A DNA stretch of 64,000 bases, from assembly GCA_949128115.1 (NCBI GenBank), contig OX421965.1, positions 33,165,681 through 33,229,680 of the forward strand, given 5' to 3'. The notes under the pieces are model-generated. The model saw only the letters and a list, made by a program, of their open reading frames with translations, was not told the DNA's origin and searched no databases. The translations under genes and the position numbers were made by a program. Shown piece by piece: positions 47,001-58,642 of the stretch (the stretch's first letter is position 1; each line of letters begins with the position of its first letter). This DNA is from Anaspis maculata. Lineage: Eukaryota > Arthropoda > Insecta > Coleoptera > Scraptiidae.

Positions 47001-49139
47001 CAAACATTAAACTACCTAAGTTTTGCAACATCATTGCCCGGTTGCAAAAACGTGGTAGCTAATTTTGTTACGTAGCAAATCGACTCGGGTTGCAGAAACA
47101 GGGTATCGAACACGGTACTAAATAGGCTGTGGCTAAGGTTGTCACACATTCGAACTACTTGCATCTTTTTACGCGCAGTTAAGTACCTAAAATGTTTGAT
47201 TCGACACTCTATTTTGAATTTTCCAACGTCTCCAATTTTTATTCTCCTGAGAAGACCAAGAAATAGCAGTTCGTCGAGACGTCGGGTCATTGCCGATCAA
47301 AAAAACCTCCTCATAGATAAAATATACTGCGCGGGCTGCGGGCTGTTAAAGTCAAGGAAGCGTCAAAAATTTTGAGGTTAACAGCATTATTTATTTCTTC
47401 GAGTTTTGAACAATAATTTGCAAATCATTGCACTGAATTAGGGCATAAATCCATCATGCACAGGCTCTCGATCAGGTGAATATGACAAACTGCCTCCGTA
47501 GATGCTATTATGTCGATCAGCAATTCCAGGTTCAGGCGATGGGAGTTACAGACTGAAATTGCGAACACTTGCTGGATGCCTCCCCGAGCACGAGCCTTGT
47601 ACCTCCGGCGGAAACAAAGCTGTGTTTTACACCAAGAACGCGGAGCTCCTTATTGCAAAGTATTGCCCGGTCAAAGTATTTGTGCTTCGGTGACAATGAT
47701 GAGTTGCAGGAGTACTGGGACTGTGATCCTGTGACGAAACTTGAACAATCCTGGGCCGCTAGTGACACGGTATCAAGCATGTGTCAAGGTGATGTCCAGT
47801 GCTGATTCAGTAGCTCCAGAACAGCTTTTGATGGCAGGAAATACTGCAAAAGCAGTTTGCATAAGCAACAGCGAAGAAATTGAGAGGAAGGAAACTGAAT
47901 TCTGGATTTGTCAAGTTTTTCTTTGGTACAAAAATAAATCTCACAGTGAAAATGGCTGCCTCTCTTCTCTTGTCTTAATTCAAACCTAATCCCGCAAAAT
48001 CTAATCCAAAAAATACGTTTTGGCCTGTATAACTGGTTGCTTACAGCCACTACCCAAAATTCTCAAATTCTGATCAATGAATCGAAACTCAAACGTACAC
48101 TTGTGCTTGCTTCTTCATCTTCTCCCGTGCTTTTTTTCCATGCAAAATCCAGCTTAGGTTTCCATTTCCAAATTTGATTCAATTTTTCGTTTGACAAATA
48201 ATGTCAGTCGTCACTCTAGACACGTCTCTGTTTACGCCGTCAAATAGCCTACCATTTGATACCGAGTTTGGTACCAAAGCTAATTTGCGACGGAGCAAAT
48301 TTGAGTTTCTTGCAACCGGGGGTATGAGTCTTGGAAATCTTCAATTCTCATATAATCAATTCCACGGCTTTCTTTATAAAGGCAACCTATGGAAAAAATG
48401 CCTTGTGTTGGCAGGAATGCTACTAGATCTTGACGCCTTGATAGATACGCCCTGTATGATGTTACCAGCTGTCACCGTCATCTCGACGCGATGCACTCGC
48501 AAGTAGAAATTTCCGGGACTGCGCAGCAAAAATATGATGGAATATCGTTTTACTGTTTAGTGGAAACATACAAAAAGGCGCCATGGTAACCTCGTATCAT
48601 GGCCGATAGATGACGCCACACTACAGCAACTTTTGAAATCAGCTTTGCAGTGAGTTGTTTTCCGTCTGTTGTAAATAGTGAAGCACTGGAAGAACTTATG
48701 AAAGTGTCGTTTTTCCTTTATTTCTGAAAAAATTTTAAGAAAAGAGCCGCAGTTATCTCGTCACCATGTCTCCACCACCATCACTCTCAAAAAAGTCATC
48801 GGTGGTGATAATTTTCCACTCAACGGTTCTGCTATCCTTATTGAAAATCTTGAAAATACAATGGTGGCCAAAAATTTCATCTCTCAAATCTTGTCTTCTT
48901 GTGAAAAGAATTGTCTTTTCCATCGTGAGGGAAACTTGGTATACTCGTATGATAGGTAGTTTTACTGTAAAAAGTTTCCAAAAGTCTTGATCAAGAGAAT
49001 AGTCAAGTATTCCTTCTTCTTAACCTACTTTGACTTCTGGCTCACCCAGTGTGTAATGTCCTAAGATGTAGAAAAAATTAGCAGTACAATCTGGAATATC
49101 ATTCAGCAATTCTCGTAGATAATGTTTTCAGGTAAACCT
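47001..49139. other. No gene recognised
   Basis: At 47500-47810 four frames overlap on both strands, which suggests a stretch depleted of stops rather than a proven gene. No domain is recognisable. The frames at 48201-48506 and 48766-48990 are also unassigned. Confidence 0.4.
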
Positions 49140-49290
49140 CCGGATATGTCGCTCTACAATCTTACGTAGCATCGCTCTACCATCTTCTTAAATATTACAG
49201 TGCTCGACCCACGATTCTTGGAGATTTTGCCGCATGAATCTTGAAAGATATCTCCCTAGATTCTTTAGAGACCACGGGAATATTGTTACG
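49140..49290. repeat. Second locus of the ATCGCTCTA minisatellite
   Basis: Units such as GTCGCTCTACAATCTTACG and ATCGCTCTACCATCTTC match the core of the array at 46560-47000. Confidence 0.55.
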
Positions 49291-49537
49291 TATTTCGTGT
49301 ACGGGTTCGATTATAATTGAGACGATCGTTTCAAAACACATACTGTTCATTACTGCGTACTAGAATAAATACACGCCAACAATTATTCACTTAGGTATAT
49401 CGCAGATGACTGGTCGCTTTCTATCCGCTCTCTACCACTTCGCATTCAATACTGAATGTGGGTGATCCACGGTGCTTATTTATACCTCCGACTAGTCTTC
49501 TCGAATGTTTCATAGTAGTATATGGGGGCGTAGGTCG

Positions 49538-51920
49538 TGCCGTGTGCAGCTTCGTGAAGATATATAGAGTTATGTCTTAATCCATTCCTGGAGGATCAAG
49601 GACCATGACAAATTATGATGGAATACTGACATCTAGTGCAGACAAATATGGCGGAAGCGCCAAAATGGGCCTCATCTGGTAATAAGAAACTGGCTGTAGC
49701 TCGTTTGTTTATCAACGGATTTCAACATCTGGAACATCATTTCGTAGTCAAAAAAATTCTCTTCTTATTTCGTGCCTTTTACAAACGTCATTCCGTGAAA
49801 CTGTCTGATATGCTAAATTCCGCTATTTTTTGAAGGTTATCCGAAATTTTTGAAATCGGACAGTATCATAGATCTTGAGATGCCCTTTCCAAATTTCTAC
49901 TTTTCCACTTCGTATCTTTGCCGTTTTGGCCGCCATACTGAGTAGATGGCGCCCAAAAAACAGCTTCTTGTCAATATCTTGAATTCAACTGACTCAAGAT
50001 TGAAACGTGTAGCTATATGTGGGGGAAATCCCATTCAAATCTCTACAGTTTGACATATCAGTCATTTATGTGCGATTTACTGTTCTTGAGTGAGAGCTTT
50101 CAGAACATCCGGGAGCATCAACTTCCGGCATTCAATCAGTATGTTATACTACCACCGTCATGTAGTATTCAAATTAACCAAAAATAGCTCTTGGCCATTA
50201 ACTATAGATGATAAAAAATTAGAAAATCGATCATAGTGATGTTAATTGTGTAATTACAGGGTGAACCGTTGAAGCAAACTGACTTTAGAAAGAAAGTGAG
50301 GTAATAGGTATAGCATTTGAAGAAAAACAGATACATTCGAAACTCATTATTATAATGAAATTTGGGGTCATCATTCAGAATATCCACTTTTCCACTTCGT
50401 ATCTCTGCTGTTCTGGCCATAATTTAAAAAAATGGCGTCCAAAAAACATATTTCTGGAAAGTTCTCGGAAAATTCGTCATAGAATTTTAGGATTCATATT
50501 GTCACGAGTAGAAAAGGGTCTATCCCTTTGCTACTCGTGGAATGAGGGCTCACTCTTTACTTATTGTTTTGCACAGCTGAAACGGGAAGGTAAATGAAAC
50601 TCGAGCATGCTAACATAATACAAGTTTATTAATTATCATAAAATAATTCCACATCACACTACTTACATGACAATTATAAACTCGGGACTGAGGGCACAAC
50701 CTCAGTCCCTTGAACCGACAGTCTGCCTTCAACCCGCAGTACTTCTTACTACCACCGAACCAGGCGAGTCATGATCATCGAATCCCGGTTGATGAATCCA
50801 TCCCCGTGTGCCCGCGTATGTAAGTCTAATCCGAATCGACCAATCAGGTCGATGCTCGTTTCCTTGTGCTTGGTGAACCCGGCATACCACGGCGGTTATG
50901 AACTAAGAATTGTGCAGCCCTTGCAGCATTCAGCATTTCCTGTGGCAGCTCGTTGTTTTTGCTGAAGGCGATTTATGAACTATTATAATTTATACCTAAT
51001 AAAATAATTCGTACTTAAGGGATGAGCCTTTCGTTATGGCCCTTCCGTCATATTCATGACAATATCAAAAGTGAAAGTCTATTAAATTCTCTAAAATTTG
51101 AATCATCTGAATCACTCATGTGCGACTTACGGTTCTCAAGCTATACCTTTTCAAAGTCAATTTTCCCTTAGAGTTCACCCTGTAGTTGCATAACAACCGT
51201 TACCATGATGATTTTCTGGATATTAATGGTCTGTGGTTGACAACTTATCATGATTTATGATTATTTTGACTGCCACGTGGAGCTAAAATCAACTTGACAT
51301 GCTGATTGGATGTCAAAAGTTGATGGTTCAGGGAGTTCTAGAAGCCATAGCCCAAGAACCGGAAGTAGCACGTACACGAGTAAGGTGTCAAATTTTAGAG
51401 AATTGAATAAGCTTCCATTGGCATACAAATGCTTCTACCTCACATTGATTGAAATGCAGATATTGACAAAAAACTGTTTTTTGGGCGCCATCTTTCCAAC
51501 ATGGCGGCCAAAACAGCAAATATACGAAGTAGAAAAGTGGAAATTCAGAAAAGGACACCTCAAGATCTATATGACTGCCAAGTTTCAAAAATATCAGATA
51601 ACCTTCTAAAAAAGCCGGAATTTAGCATATCTTATAAAGACACTTTTGACAGTTTCCCGAAATGACGTTCATGAATTCAGGTACGAAATAAGAAGAGAAT
51701 TTTTTTGTCTGCAAAATGACGTTCCAAACGTTGAAATCCGTTGAAAAACAAACGAGCTACAGCCAGTTACTTATCACCAGATGAAGCCCATTTTGGCGCC
51801 TCCACCATATTTACCTGCAGCAGATGTCAATATTCCACCATAATTTTTCATGATCTTTGATTGCCCAAGAATCGATTAGGACATATCTCCATATATCTTC
51901 ACGAAGTTGCACACGGCCAA
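49538..51920. mobile_element. Large foldback, nested
   Basis: The left arm, from GCCGTGTGCAGCTTCGTGAAG to about 50005, pairs with about 51440-51920, which ends with the complementary CTTCACGAAGTTGCACACGGC. Pairing runs for about 450 bp with roughly 80-85% identity by eye. The centre is occupied by a second inverted-repeat element. No transposase frame. Confidence 0.75.
50257..51182. mobile_element. TA-flanked CAGGGTGAAC element inside the foldback
   Basis: It begins CAGGGTGAAC and ends GTTCACCCTG, with TA immediately outside both ends (50255-50256 and 51183-51184). It sits near the symmetry centre of the larger foldback. Immediately outside it, GAAAATCGATCATAGTGATG and its complement-like CATGATGATTTTC still pair. 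It carries no coding frame with a domain. Confidence 0.72.
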
Positions 51921-53210
51921 GCCTTTTTTGACCCTATGCCCTCAGACTATAAGTCCTCCAGCAAATTACAGTGACGCGGCATATGGTTTTTAGGCGATTC
52001 CCGAATAATCTTACACCTTTCGCGTGGGATCCCAACGTGCGATGAAGCCGGCTCCTCCGCCAAAACGGACAGATGTGTCTTACTCGCATGTTCAAGTCTC
52101 CACGTATTTCAATCGCCAAGCCAATTCGGTGACAGTTCGACATCACAGAACATCGGATCTCTCTTTCAAATGGGTGCTATCCAGTACACTCTGCTCATGA
52201 GGTCCCGAAATCGTCCAATAAAGAATAAAATAGGACGTCCTATTCATTTTCAGTTCTTGCTTCCAGCATTGCATGGCCGCCGCCTCAACACAACTTTTCA
52301 ACTTGAATAATAACTCCTTCTCTTTTGTATATGACACAACACCACAGTAAAATTAATTTGTATTTTTCTTTTTCCTCTCCTCCTCCACTCTTCTTTCAGT
52401 ATTTTCCAAATGCGACCCTGCCTGCTTCACGTATTTGCAGAATTCGTGGAACATTGAGTGGTGGGTTGTTTTTCGGGTGGATCTCTGAGCTGTGGGGATG
52501 CCTGCCTGATGGTTGGAAAATCGGTGACATAATGCACTGTGGACTTTTGCGCTTTGGAATGTTTGAGTTTTGGACTTTCGCGCTAAGTCGTTCCGTGTGG
52601 GGGGGATATTGAGCATGAGTCTTTCTCCGGTTGGATGTAGTATGGTTGCAGAATCAGTGGCATAATGCACGGTGGGCTTTTGCGTTTTGGGATTCTCAGC
52701 GGTGGAATGATTGCGTTGTGGCCTAATGCATATGGACCCGTGTAAATGGGACGCTTAGAACGCTCTAAAACAAACTACCAAAGGCCTTCTGGAAACGGGG
52801 AACAAAGCTCTCATGCGGTGTTGCTATGCAAGGAGAGCTATGATAGGCCCTTGCCTAGCAACTACACATGTGAACTAGATTTTACTTGACACCCTGTATA
52901 AACTTTATTTGACTTCTCTCCCATTCTACAGTACTTGTATCCGATAGCTAAATAATGGTGCTATTGAGCAGTTCAAACAGATCCAAAATCGATCTAAGGA
53001 ATCCAAAGCTGTCTGGTTTTGAAAACCGATGGAAATATCGACTATGACACTTATTTTGTTGACCACTTTATATGCGGCCTTCTTGACACTTGACCTGTAA
53101 ATAGGCTCAGGCCTGTTGGTCGTTCTTAATCAATACTAAGTGAATATATAAATAAATTACTGCTTTTAATGGCTTTGCAGTTGAATATTGTTCTACCATA
53201 TTGGTTCCAG
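51921..53210. other. No gene recognised
   Basis: Two related segments of about 90 bp (about 52510-52570 and 52635-52700) share GCATAATGCAC-GTGGGCTTTTGCG-like words and form a diverged direct repeat. A solitary CACCCTG end with following TA lies near 52890. No coding frame with a domain. Confidence 0.45.
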
Positions 53211-53454
53211 GAAGACGAAGAAAGCGACGACAATTCCGATGAATACGATGACGAGACATCAGACGACGACAACGATCCGTTTCCGGAAGACGACGACGAA
53301 GCGGACAACGAGTGGCAAGCGGAAGAAGCCACAGAACCTCCGGCGGCACCCACAGTATCATCGATGACAAAGTACAAATGGGAGAATTACGGGACGAGGT
53401 CCAGAGTAGAAGAAAGCAGGAGGCAGCAGCTCAACCTGAAACCAAATAATGAAC
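53211..53454 (+). CDS. Internal exon of a host gene, acidic protein
   Basis: The exon is bounded by TTGGTTCCAG on the left and GAAC|GTAAGT on the right. It is 244 nt long, entering in phase 0 and leaving in phase 1. The codons read a strongly acidic segment (EDEESDDNSDEYDDE...) of about 45 residues, then a Pro/Ala linker and a charged segment YKWENYGTRSRVEESRRQQ. An alternative acceptor lies at 53180. The reverse frames rich in Ser and Leu are shadows. I do not recognise the protein. Acidic tracts like this are common in nuclear or chromatin-associated proteins, but that is a weak guide. No neighbouring exon was identified. Confidence 0.5.
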
Positions 53455-54270
53455 GTAAGTTCATATCTAGCGATTAATTTTCAACAGAGAATTTTGGTTC
53501 TTGCTCTCGGAATTCAAACCAAAAATTTTCGATGCAGATCACTATAATACCACTTTTTCAACTCGCTCACGTAACTGCAGCTTGTAGTACTTAACATGGC
53601 CATCAAGAGTTTCAAAAGATCCACCAATTAGTCTAGTCCAAATGCAGCGTCTGAAACAAACAATAGTAGAATGTTAGCAAAAAACAAAAGGACAATAATT
53701 TGGTGAAAACCTGAGTCATGGCATTATAGAAAGTCAAGTGCACAACGTGGGACTCTGGCTGAAACTTTGGGCTGTAGGTAGGTGTGCATTCAATCAAGTA
53801 AATAATTTTCATGGGGAAACCATCACTGTCGCACAAAGACATGTCTTCAACGTAGGCCGTGAAACCAGAAGAAGAACGTGAGTAGGATAAAGAGGCAAAT
53901 TATACCGCGAGACAGCGCGCTGAAAGACGGAAATCTGGTTAATTGAGTGCCCGCTGGGCAGTGCAAACTCATTATGCACTCGACTGCATGAAAATGAAGC
54001 TGCCACGAAGTGTACCGGGGCGGACCTGGAGAAATAATAATCGAGCCGTGTATATTAAATTATTTGCTGTCGCGCTGGCAAGAAGAATATCAAAAAAAAA
54101 ACTTCCTGAGTCGTCGCTCTTTAATAAGGCTATGCAAGCTTTTACGGTTGATGTTGAAAATCTACAGCAAGCCCTCTGATGGTGATAGTTTGATAGTTAC
54201 ACTAACATTGGGATGCAAATATTGTCCTGCAAAAAAACCTTTTTTACTGAAGAATCGAGTTGGATGAATC
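53455..54270. other. No gene recognised
   Basis: Probably intron of the gene with the exon above, if that is real. The overlapping frames at 53943-54267 lack a domain. Confidence 0.4.
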
Positions 54271-54274
54271 TAGG

Positions 54275-54420
54275 AACGAATTTCCCCGAAACTATTTTCC
54301 GAATGTAATTTCCCCTGAAAGAAATTTCCCCATAAGTAATTCCACAGAAATGAACTTCCCTCGGACATAATTTCCCCTGGAGGGAGTTTCCCCAGAAGCA
54401 ATTCCACCAGAATTGAATTT
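54275..54420. repeat. AATTTCCCC short-unit satellite, first block
   Basis: Seven or eight units of about 17-21 bp with cores like AATTTCCCCNGAA, alternating with AATTCCACCAGAA. A second block with the same motif lies at 54880-54975, on the other side of a LINE fragment. Confidence 0.75.
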
Positions 54421-54556
54421 TAATATTTAGAAAATTTGTTAAATAAATAAATTAACACCTTTCTATATTAGATATAGATTGCCAAACGACAAAGGATACC
54501 ACACTATAATTTCGGGGATTGATTTTGTTAAAATTTTCATTTTTGATTCGGCAGAG

Positions 54557-54870
54557 TTAAAGCTGATAAACGTGGTGTCTAAAAATCCGAATTGAGCCTT
54601 TTAAGGCGTATAATGCTATATCTTTTGCGAATTTGGTTGAAACATGAAATAAAGTACAAAAATTGATGATAAAAAAATTTGGAATTGTTCCACGGGCTCC
54701 GATGAAATAGCCAAACACCTGTATGGAGTCGATGTCATATTTTTCTTTGAAATATGGTATAGTCGGTTCATAAATTTGACATTTCTCCATATAAACTGCT
54801 TCCGGCTGTTCCAGGTTGTCTTTGAATCGCACTGTCGGATCAAGAATGTAGCCTTTGCGACGCTTCTTGT
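54557..54870 (-). pseudogene. C-terminal fragment of a LINE-type protein
   Basis: About 104 residues from KRRKGYILDPTVRF to RHHVYQL on the minus strand. They include YEPTIPYFKEKY and GYFIGARGTIPNFF. I associate this pattern (GYILDPT-x-RF, then an IGARGTI motif) with C-terminal regions of non-LTR retrotransposon proteins in insects. The exact clade is not established. The open frame continues upstream to 55042 only because it reads into the neighbouring short-unit satellite. Reverse transcriptase motifs are absent, so this is a remnant. Confidence 0.5.
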
Positions 54871-54879
54871 TGATTGTTA

Positions 54880-54975
54880 AAATTTCTCCTGGGAGAAATT
54901 TTTCCAGAATGAATTCCACCGGGATGAAATTCCCTCGGAAAGAATTTCCATAGAATAAATTTACCACAAGGGGGA
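54880..54975. repeat. AATTTCTCC short-unit satellite, second block
   Basis: Units such as AATTTCTCCTGGGAG, AATTCCACCGGGATG and AATTCCCTCGGAAAG match the block at 54275-54420, so the LINE fragment sits between two blocks of the same satellite. Confidence 0.7.
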
Positions 54976-54979
54976 CCAA

Positions 54980-55870
54980 TGAAGCCTCGTATAGTATAAT
55001 AAAAGTAGGCAAAAGAGGGGTAACTGGAACTCTGAAGGTCACGAAAAAATAGAAGGGAGCTCATTAAGGCTCCAAACGACACATTGCGGCTAATAAGGGG
55101 GCTCAGTAGGGCTTCAGACGATATTGGTTATACAAGGGGACCCAAGGGTCTCTATATAACAAAAGAAGGCAAAACAGGCCTCATGGTACTCTGAAAGCCA
55201 ATAAAAACATAAGTGAGTTGATTAGAGCTCAAAACTACACATTTGGATTGTAGAGAAAACAAAGGGTCCGATAGAGCTCTGAAAGTCATGGGAAAACGAC
55301 GAGAAGGCTTCATGAACCTGCGTAAAATAAATAAGAGAAGACAAAAAAAGGCTTTCTGGAACCCTAAATGCCACGAAAACACATAGGGCTTCAACTACGT
55401 TTGAGGACCCAAGGAGGCCGGAAGAGGCTCCGAATGATATGATGGCAGAAGGGTGATTGCCACCTTCTGAAAGTAACGGGAAATGTGAGGGGGCTCAGCA
55501 GGGTTTCAAATCGAATTGAAAACACAATAAGGGGACCATTCAAGCCTGGGTAACATACGATGGAAGAAGAGGGCCTAGTGGAATTTTAGAAGCGATGAAG
55601 TACATGAGGGGGCTCATTAGGACTCCAATTATCCTTGAAGACACAATGGGGTCCGTTTTGGGACCGAATATCGCATACAGACACAAGAGGCATACTAGTG
55701 CTCCGAAAGCCTCAAAAAAGTGATTTCGGACTCAGTAGAACTTCAAACGTGTTGAAGACACAAGGGGGCCCAATGAAGCTCTGTATAACGCAGAATAGGG
55801 CATACTGGTACCTACTCGGAAAGCCATAAAAAAACATACGAAGTGGAAAGACTTCAAGCTCAAATCAAAT
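54980..55870. repeat. Degenerate long-unit tandem repeat
   Basis: Words such as ACTCTGAAAGCCA, GGGGGCTCATTAGG, GACACAAGGGGGCCCA and AGAAGGCAAAA recur in roughly the same order about eight times, at spacings of 85-160 bp. The array is strongly diverged. Frames across it have no domain. Confidence 0.65.
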
Positions 55871-55923
55871 TTATACAACAACTACCTATTCTACTTCAAG
55901 ATTATGGAGCCCTTCCACATTAA

Positions 55924-55956
<33 letters not shown>

Positions 55957-57132
55957 GATTATAAAATTGGTCAAAATGATGAAATATCGATAACTTAGAA
56001 TCTAGGATGGCGCCTCAACCAATAATTTTAATTTTATTTTTCATATTGTTGCTTCTACGAATGATTGAAAAAATATAAGGGTTTAGGAAATATGACACTT
56101 GCTACTGCTATTGTGGGTGCCGTGTATCAAAATTTTGGAAAAATGAAAACTAGACCGAGCTTGGATCCCACTTGAAATCATAGGTTCGATCCATCAAACT
56201 GAATCAAGAAGCGTGGAAATGTAGACTGTGAACAGATTTTGACTCAAACTCAAAAGTCTGATCAGAGGGAAAATGTACAACTAAAACAACTACCTATCTA
56301 CCAACTCCTGCGAAAGCTCTTTTCACTTAGCCGTCATGACTCATGAGTATGAAACACGTCAAACAGAAAATCGTGGTACTTCTGATTTTTTGAGTTCCAA
56401 CGTATACACACTCGATCAGGTAACCGTACTGACAACTGCGAAAATGGTAGCTTATTAAGTTCTTATAATAATAATAATAATATAGAATAATGTTATTCTC
56501 CTTATCGGCCCACGTTATCTGTTATTTCCTTATTTTTGCCTCTAGATTACTGGATTTGGCCCATTTCACTGCTACCAATCGATTTTCCACTTACTCAATA
56601 ACTGGCGAATTTAAAATGGTGGCCATAAAAAAATAATTGTTCGACTTTTTTTTTAAATAGTGGGCGGAGACGATGGCAACATACAACATTGCATTTTTGA
56701 CGACGCTCTTAATGTAAATATAAAATTTCATCCGAATATCTCGAGAAATCACTGAGTTACTGAAAAAATTTAATTTTTGATGATTTTCACGACTCTTACT
56801 CCTTTGATTCATCAGTTTGAATTTTTGGCATTTTTGATCACCCTGTATACGGCGTTTGCGTCGACCGCCATCATGGCAACACATCTCAAAAAAAAAGAAC
56901 AATGTTCAATAGAATAACTTTGCCAAGTGGTATTTCGTCACCAAAATTAACAAGGTTGGAACGACTAACGACCGGACTATGGGCTACAATAATTAACACA
57001 GCGCGCATTTTCCCTATTTTCAAAAAATCATCACGCCTGAACCAAAGCGCTTATTGCGAAGCTATTTTGCCAAAAACTTCTTTAAAGCTTTCTCTACATA
57101 TAGCCTTGTATAAGTGTGGACTTATTTTGAAC
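55871..57132. other. No gene recognised; short AAT repeats
   Basis: An (AAT)n tract of about 30 bp lies at 55924-55955 and a shorter one near 56466-56482. A solitary CACCCTG with flanking TA occurs near 56848. The frame at 56591-56902 has no domain. Confidence 0.5.
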
Positions 57133-57513
57133 TAAACTGCTTGACAATTGAACTGCAACACCTAAAAATTAGGTACAATTTCAAATTGAGATAGCTCAAA
57201 AAATATTTGACGGATTCCAGAAATTCAGGCATGTGAAGAAAGATCATTTCTTTGACTATCGAGAGTGCTGGTATTGATGATGAGTTTGATTCCACAATTT
57301 GTCATATACAGGGTGCCAACGGAGAGCGTGCAGATATGGGCAATCTTTCACCTTGTACAACTTCCGAAAACAAAGTCCAAGATTTTTTTCTACAACCTGC
57401 TTTTGAAAGGTTGTATCATTATGCCGAAACGGTTTTGGAATTTTGACCATAACTTTTTTTTTCAAAAAATTCTCAATTTTCTGAAATATGCACTTTCTGA
57501 TTAAGAAAAAGAA

Positions 57514-57518
<5 letters not shown>

Positions 57519-57553
<35 letters not shown>

Positions 57554-58642
57554 GTTTATTGTTCCTTAATACAAAAGCAGTATTTTAACAAATTTAACAT
57601 GAAAGAAATCCGCTTACACAATAAAAATGGGTTATTCATTGCTCACTGAGTATTAATACTATAGTAAAAGTAAGACGTATGATCACAGTGTAATTCAGGG
57701 TTAAAGTACAAACATTTCAGTGGTGGTCGTCTCCTCAACTCCAAGGCGGGGCAGGAGAGTGAGTTGTTCTGAGTCACTCGAATTCGTCGTGTATTAGGAA
57801 ACGAGTCCTAAAGGCCGCAATACAGAAGAGATAGATATGATCTATTTTTTGGGGGGTTAGTTGTGTCATGAGATCTCTGTAGAAGGTCTTGGGTGTGGCA
57901 GTCTCTGAAAGGTATTGGCTCAACCATTTTTGACGGTAGCCCTGGTATAGTGGACAGACGCAGAGGACATGGAACAGATCTTCCTGAACGAGATGATTAC
58001 ACAGGTTACAATTAATGGCTGCATCAAACATGCATTTTGATCCATTTACATAAAATCTGTAGAATTTCTTACTAGCTAGTCTGAGCTGGGTGATAAGTCT
58101 AATCTTATGGATGTTCAAGTTGTACCTGAAATAAGGTGGGTCATTTCTGGATTGATCGTAGATTTCAGTATACATGGGATTGTAGGAGGATTCTCTCATT
58201 CTGATGACGTCTGCTGTTAACAATTTGGTTTTGCAGGACTTTATTATTTCTTCCAGTCTTCCCTCTGTGTACAAAAAGCTGTGTTTTTCCCAGATATCAC
58301 CCAGCTCAAACTCGTTCAGAAGTACCTTGATTTGGGTCACCCAGTTGTAACTTGGTAATGACGTGTTGTTGTAATTTTCGTCTAATGATTTTAGTTTATC
58401 GTAGCAAGTTTTTGGGAGCCTATATGAGGGCATTCTCAGGATTTTAGTCCACCATTTAACACTTCTTTCGAGTATATTCAGTCTCAGTTTTGATAAGCCT
58501 GTTTCCAATCGTATGAAGTAGTTAGGTGTGCTATTAGGCAAATACAGCAAAGACTTTACAAATTTCATCTGGGTTTTCTCCAGGATGTTCTCGTACCTTA
58601 GTGCCCAGATTTCTGCTGAATACATTAATGTTGCCAGAATGA
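57519..58642 (-). mobile_element. 5'-truncated LINE copy, 1124 bp
   Basis: It is flanked by an exact 17-bp target duplication TAAGAAAAAGAAATAGA at 57502-57518 and 58643-58659. The undisturbed site is visible in the other arm of the surrounding foldback (complement of about 59595-59635), which confirms the insertion. The 3' end carries a (GATA)n-type tail (about 57514-57551), and the orientation is minus. Only the C-terminal coding part and the 3' UTR are present. Confidence 0.9.
57774..58642 (-). pseudogene. Truncated LINE reverse transcriptase C-terminus
   Basis: About 288 residues of the region downstream of the reverse transcriptase core. It begins LMYSAEIWALRYENILEK, typical of the thumb side in jockey/RTE-like and related elements. 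The C-terminal part has a zinc-finger-like CNLCNHLV-x-EDLFHVL-x-VCPLY segment followed by YRQKWL. Catalytic FADD-type motifs are missing because of the 5' truncation. The open frame extends eight codons upstream into the duplicated target, so the Met at 58664 is not a LINE start codon. The frame has no internal stop, so the insertion is fairly young. Confidence 0.8.

Noticed and set aside
47502..47805. Four overlapping frames on both strands
   Set aside because: A stretch poor in stop codons in all frames cannot be assigned to one gene without homology or transcripts.
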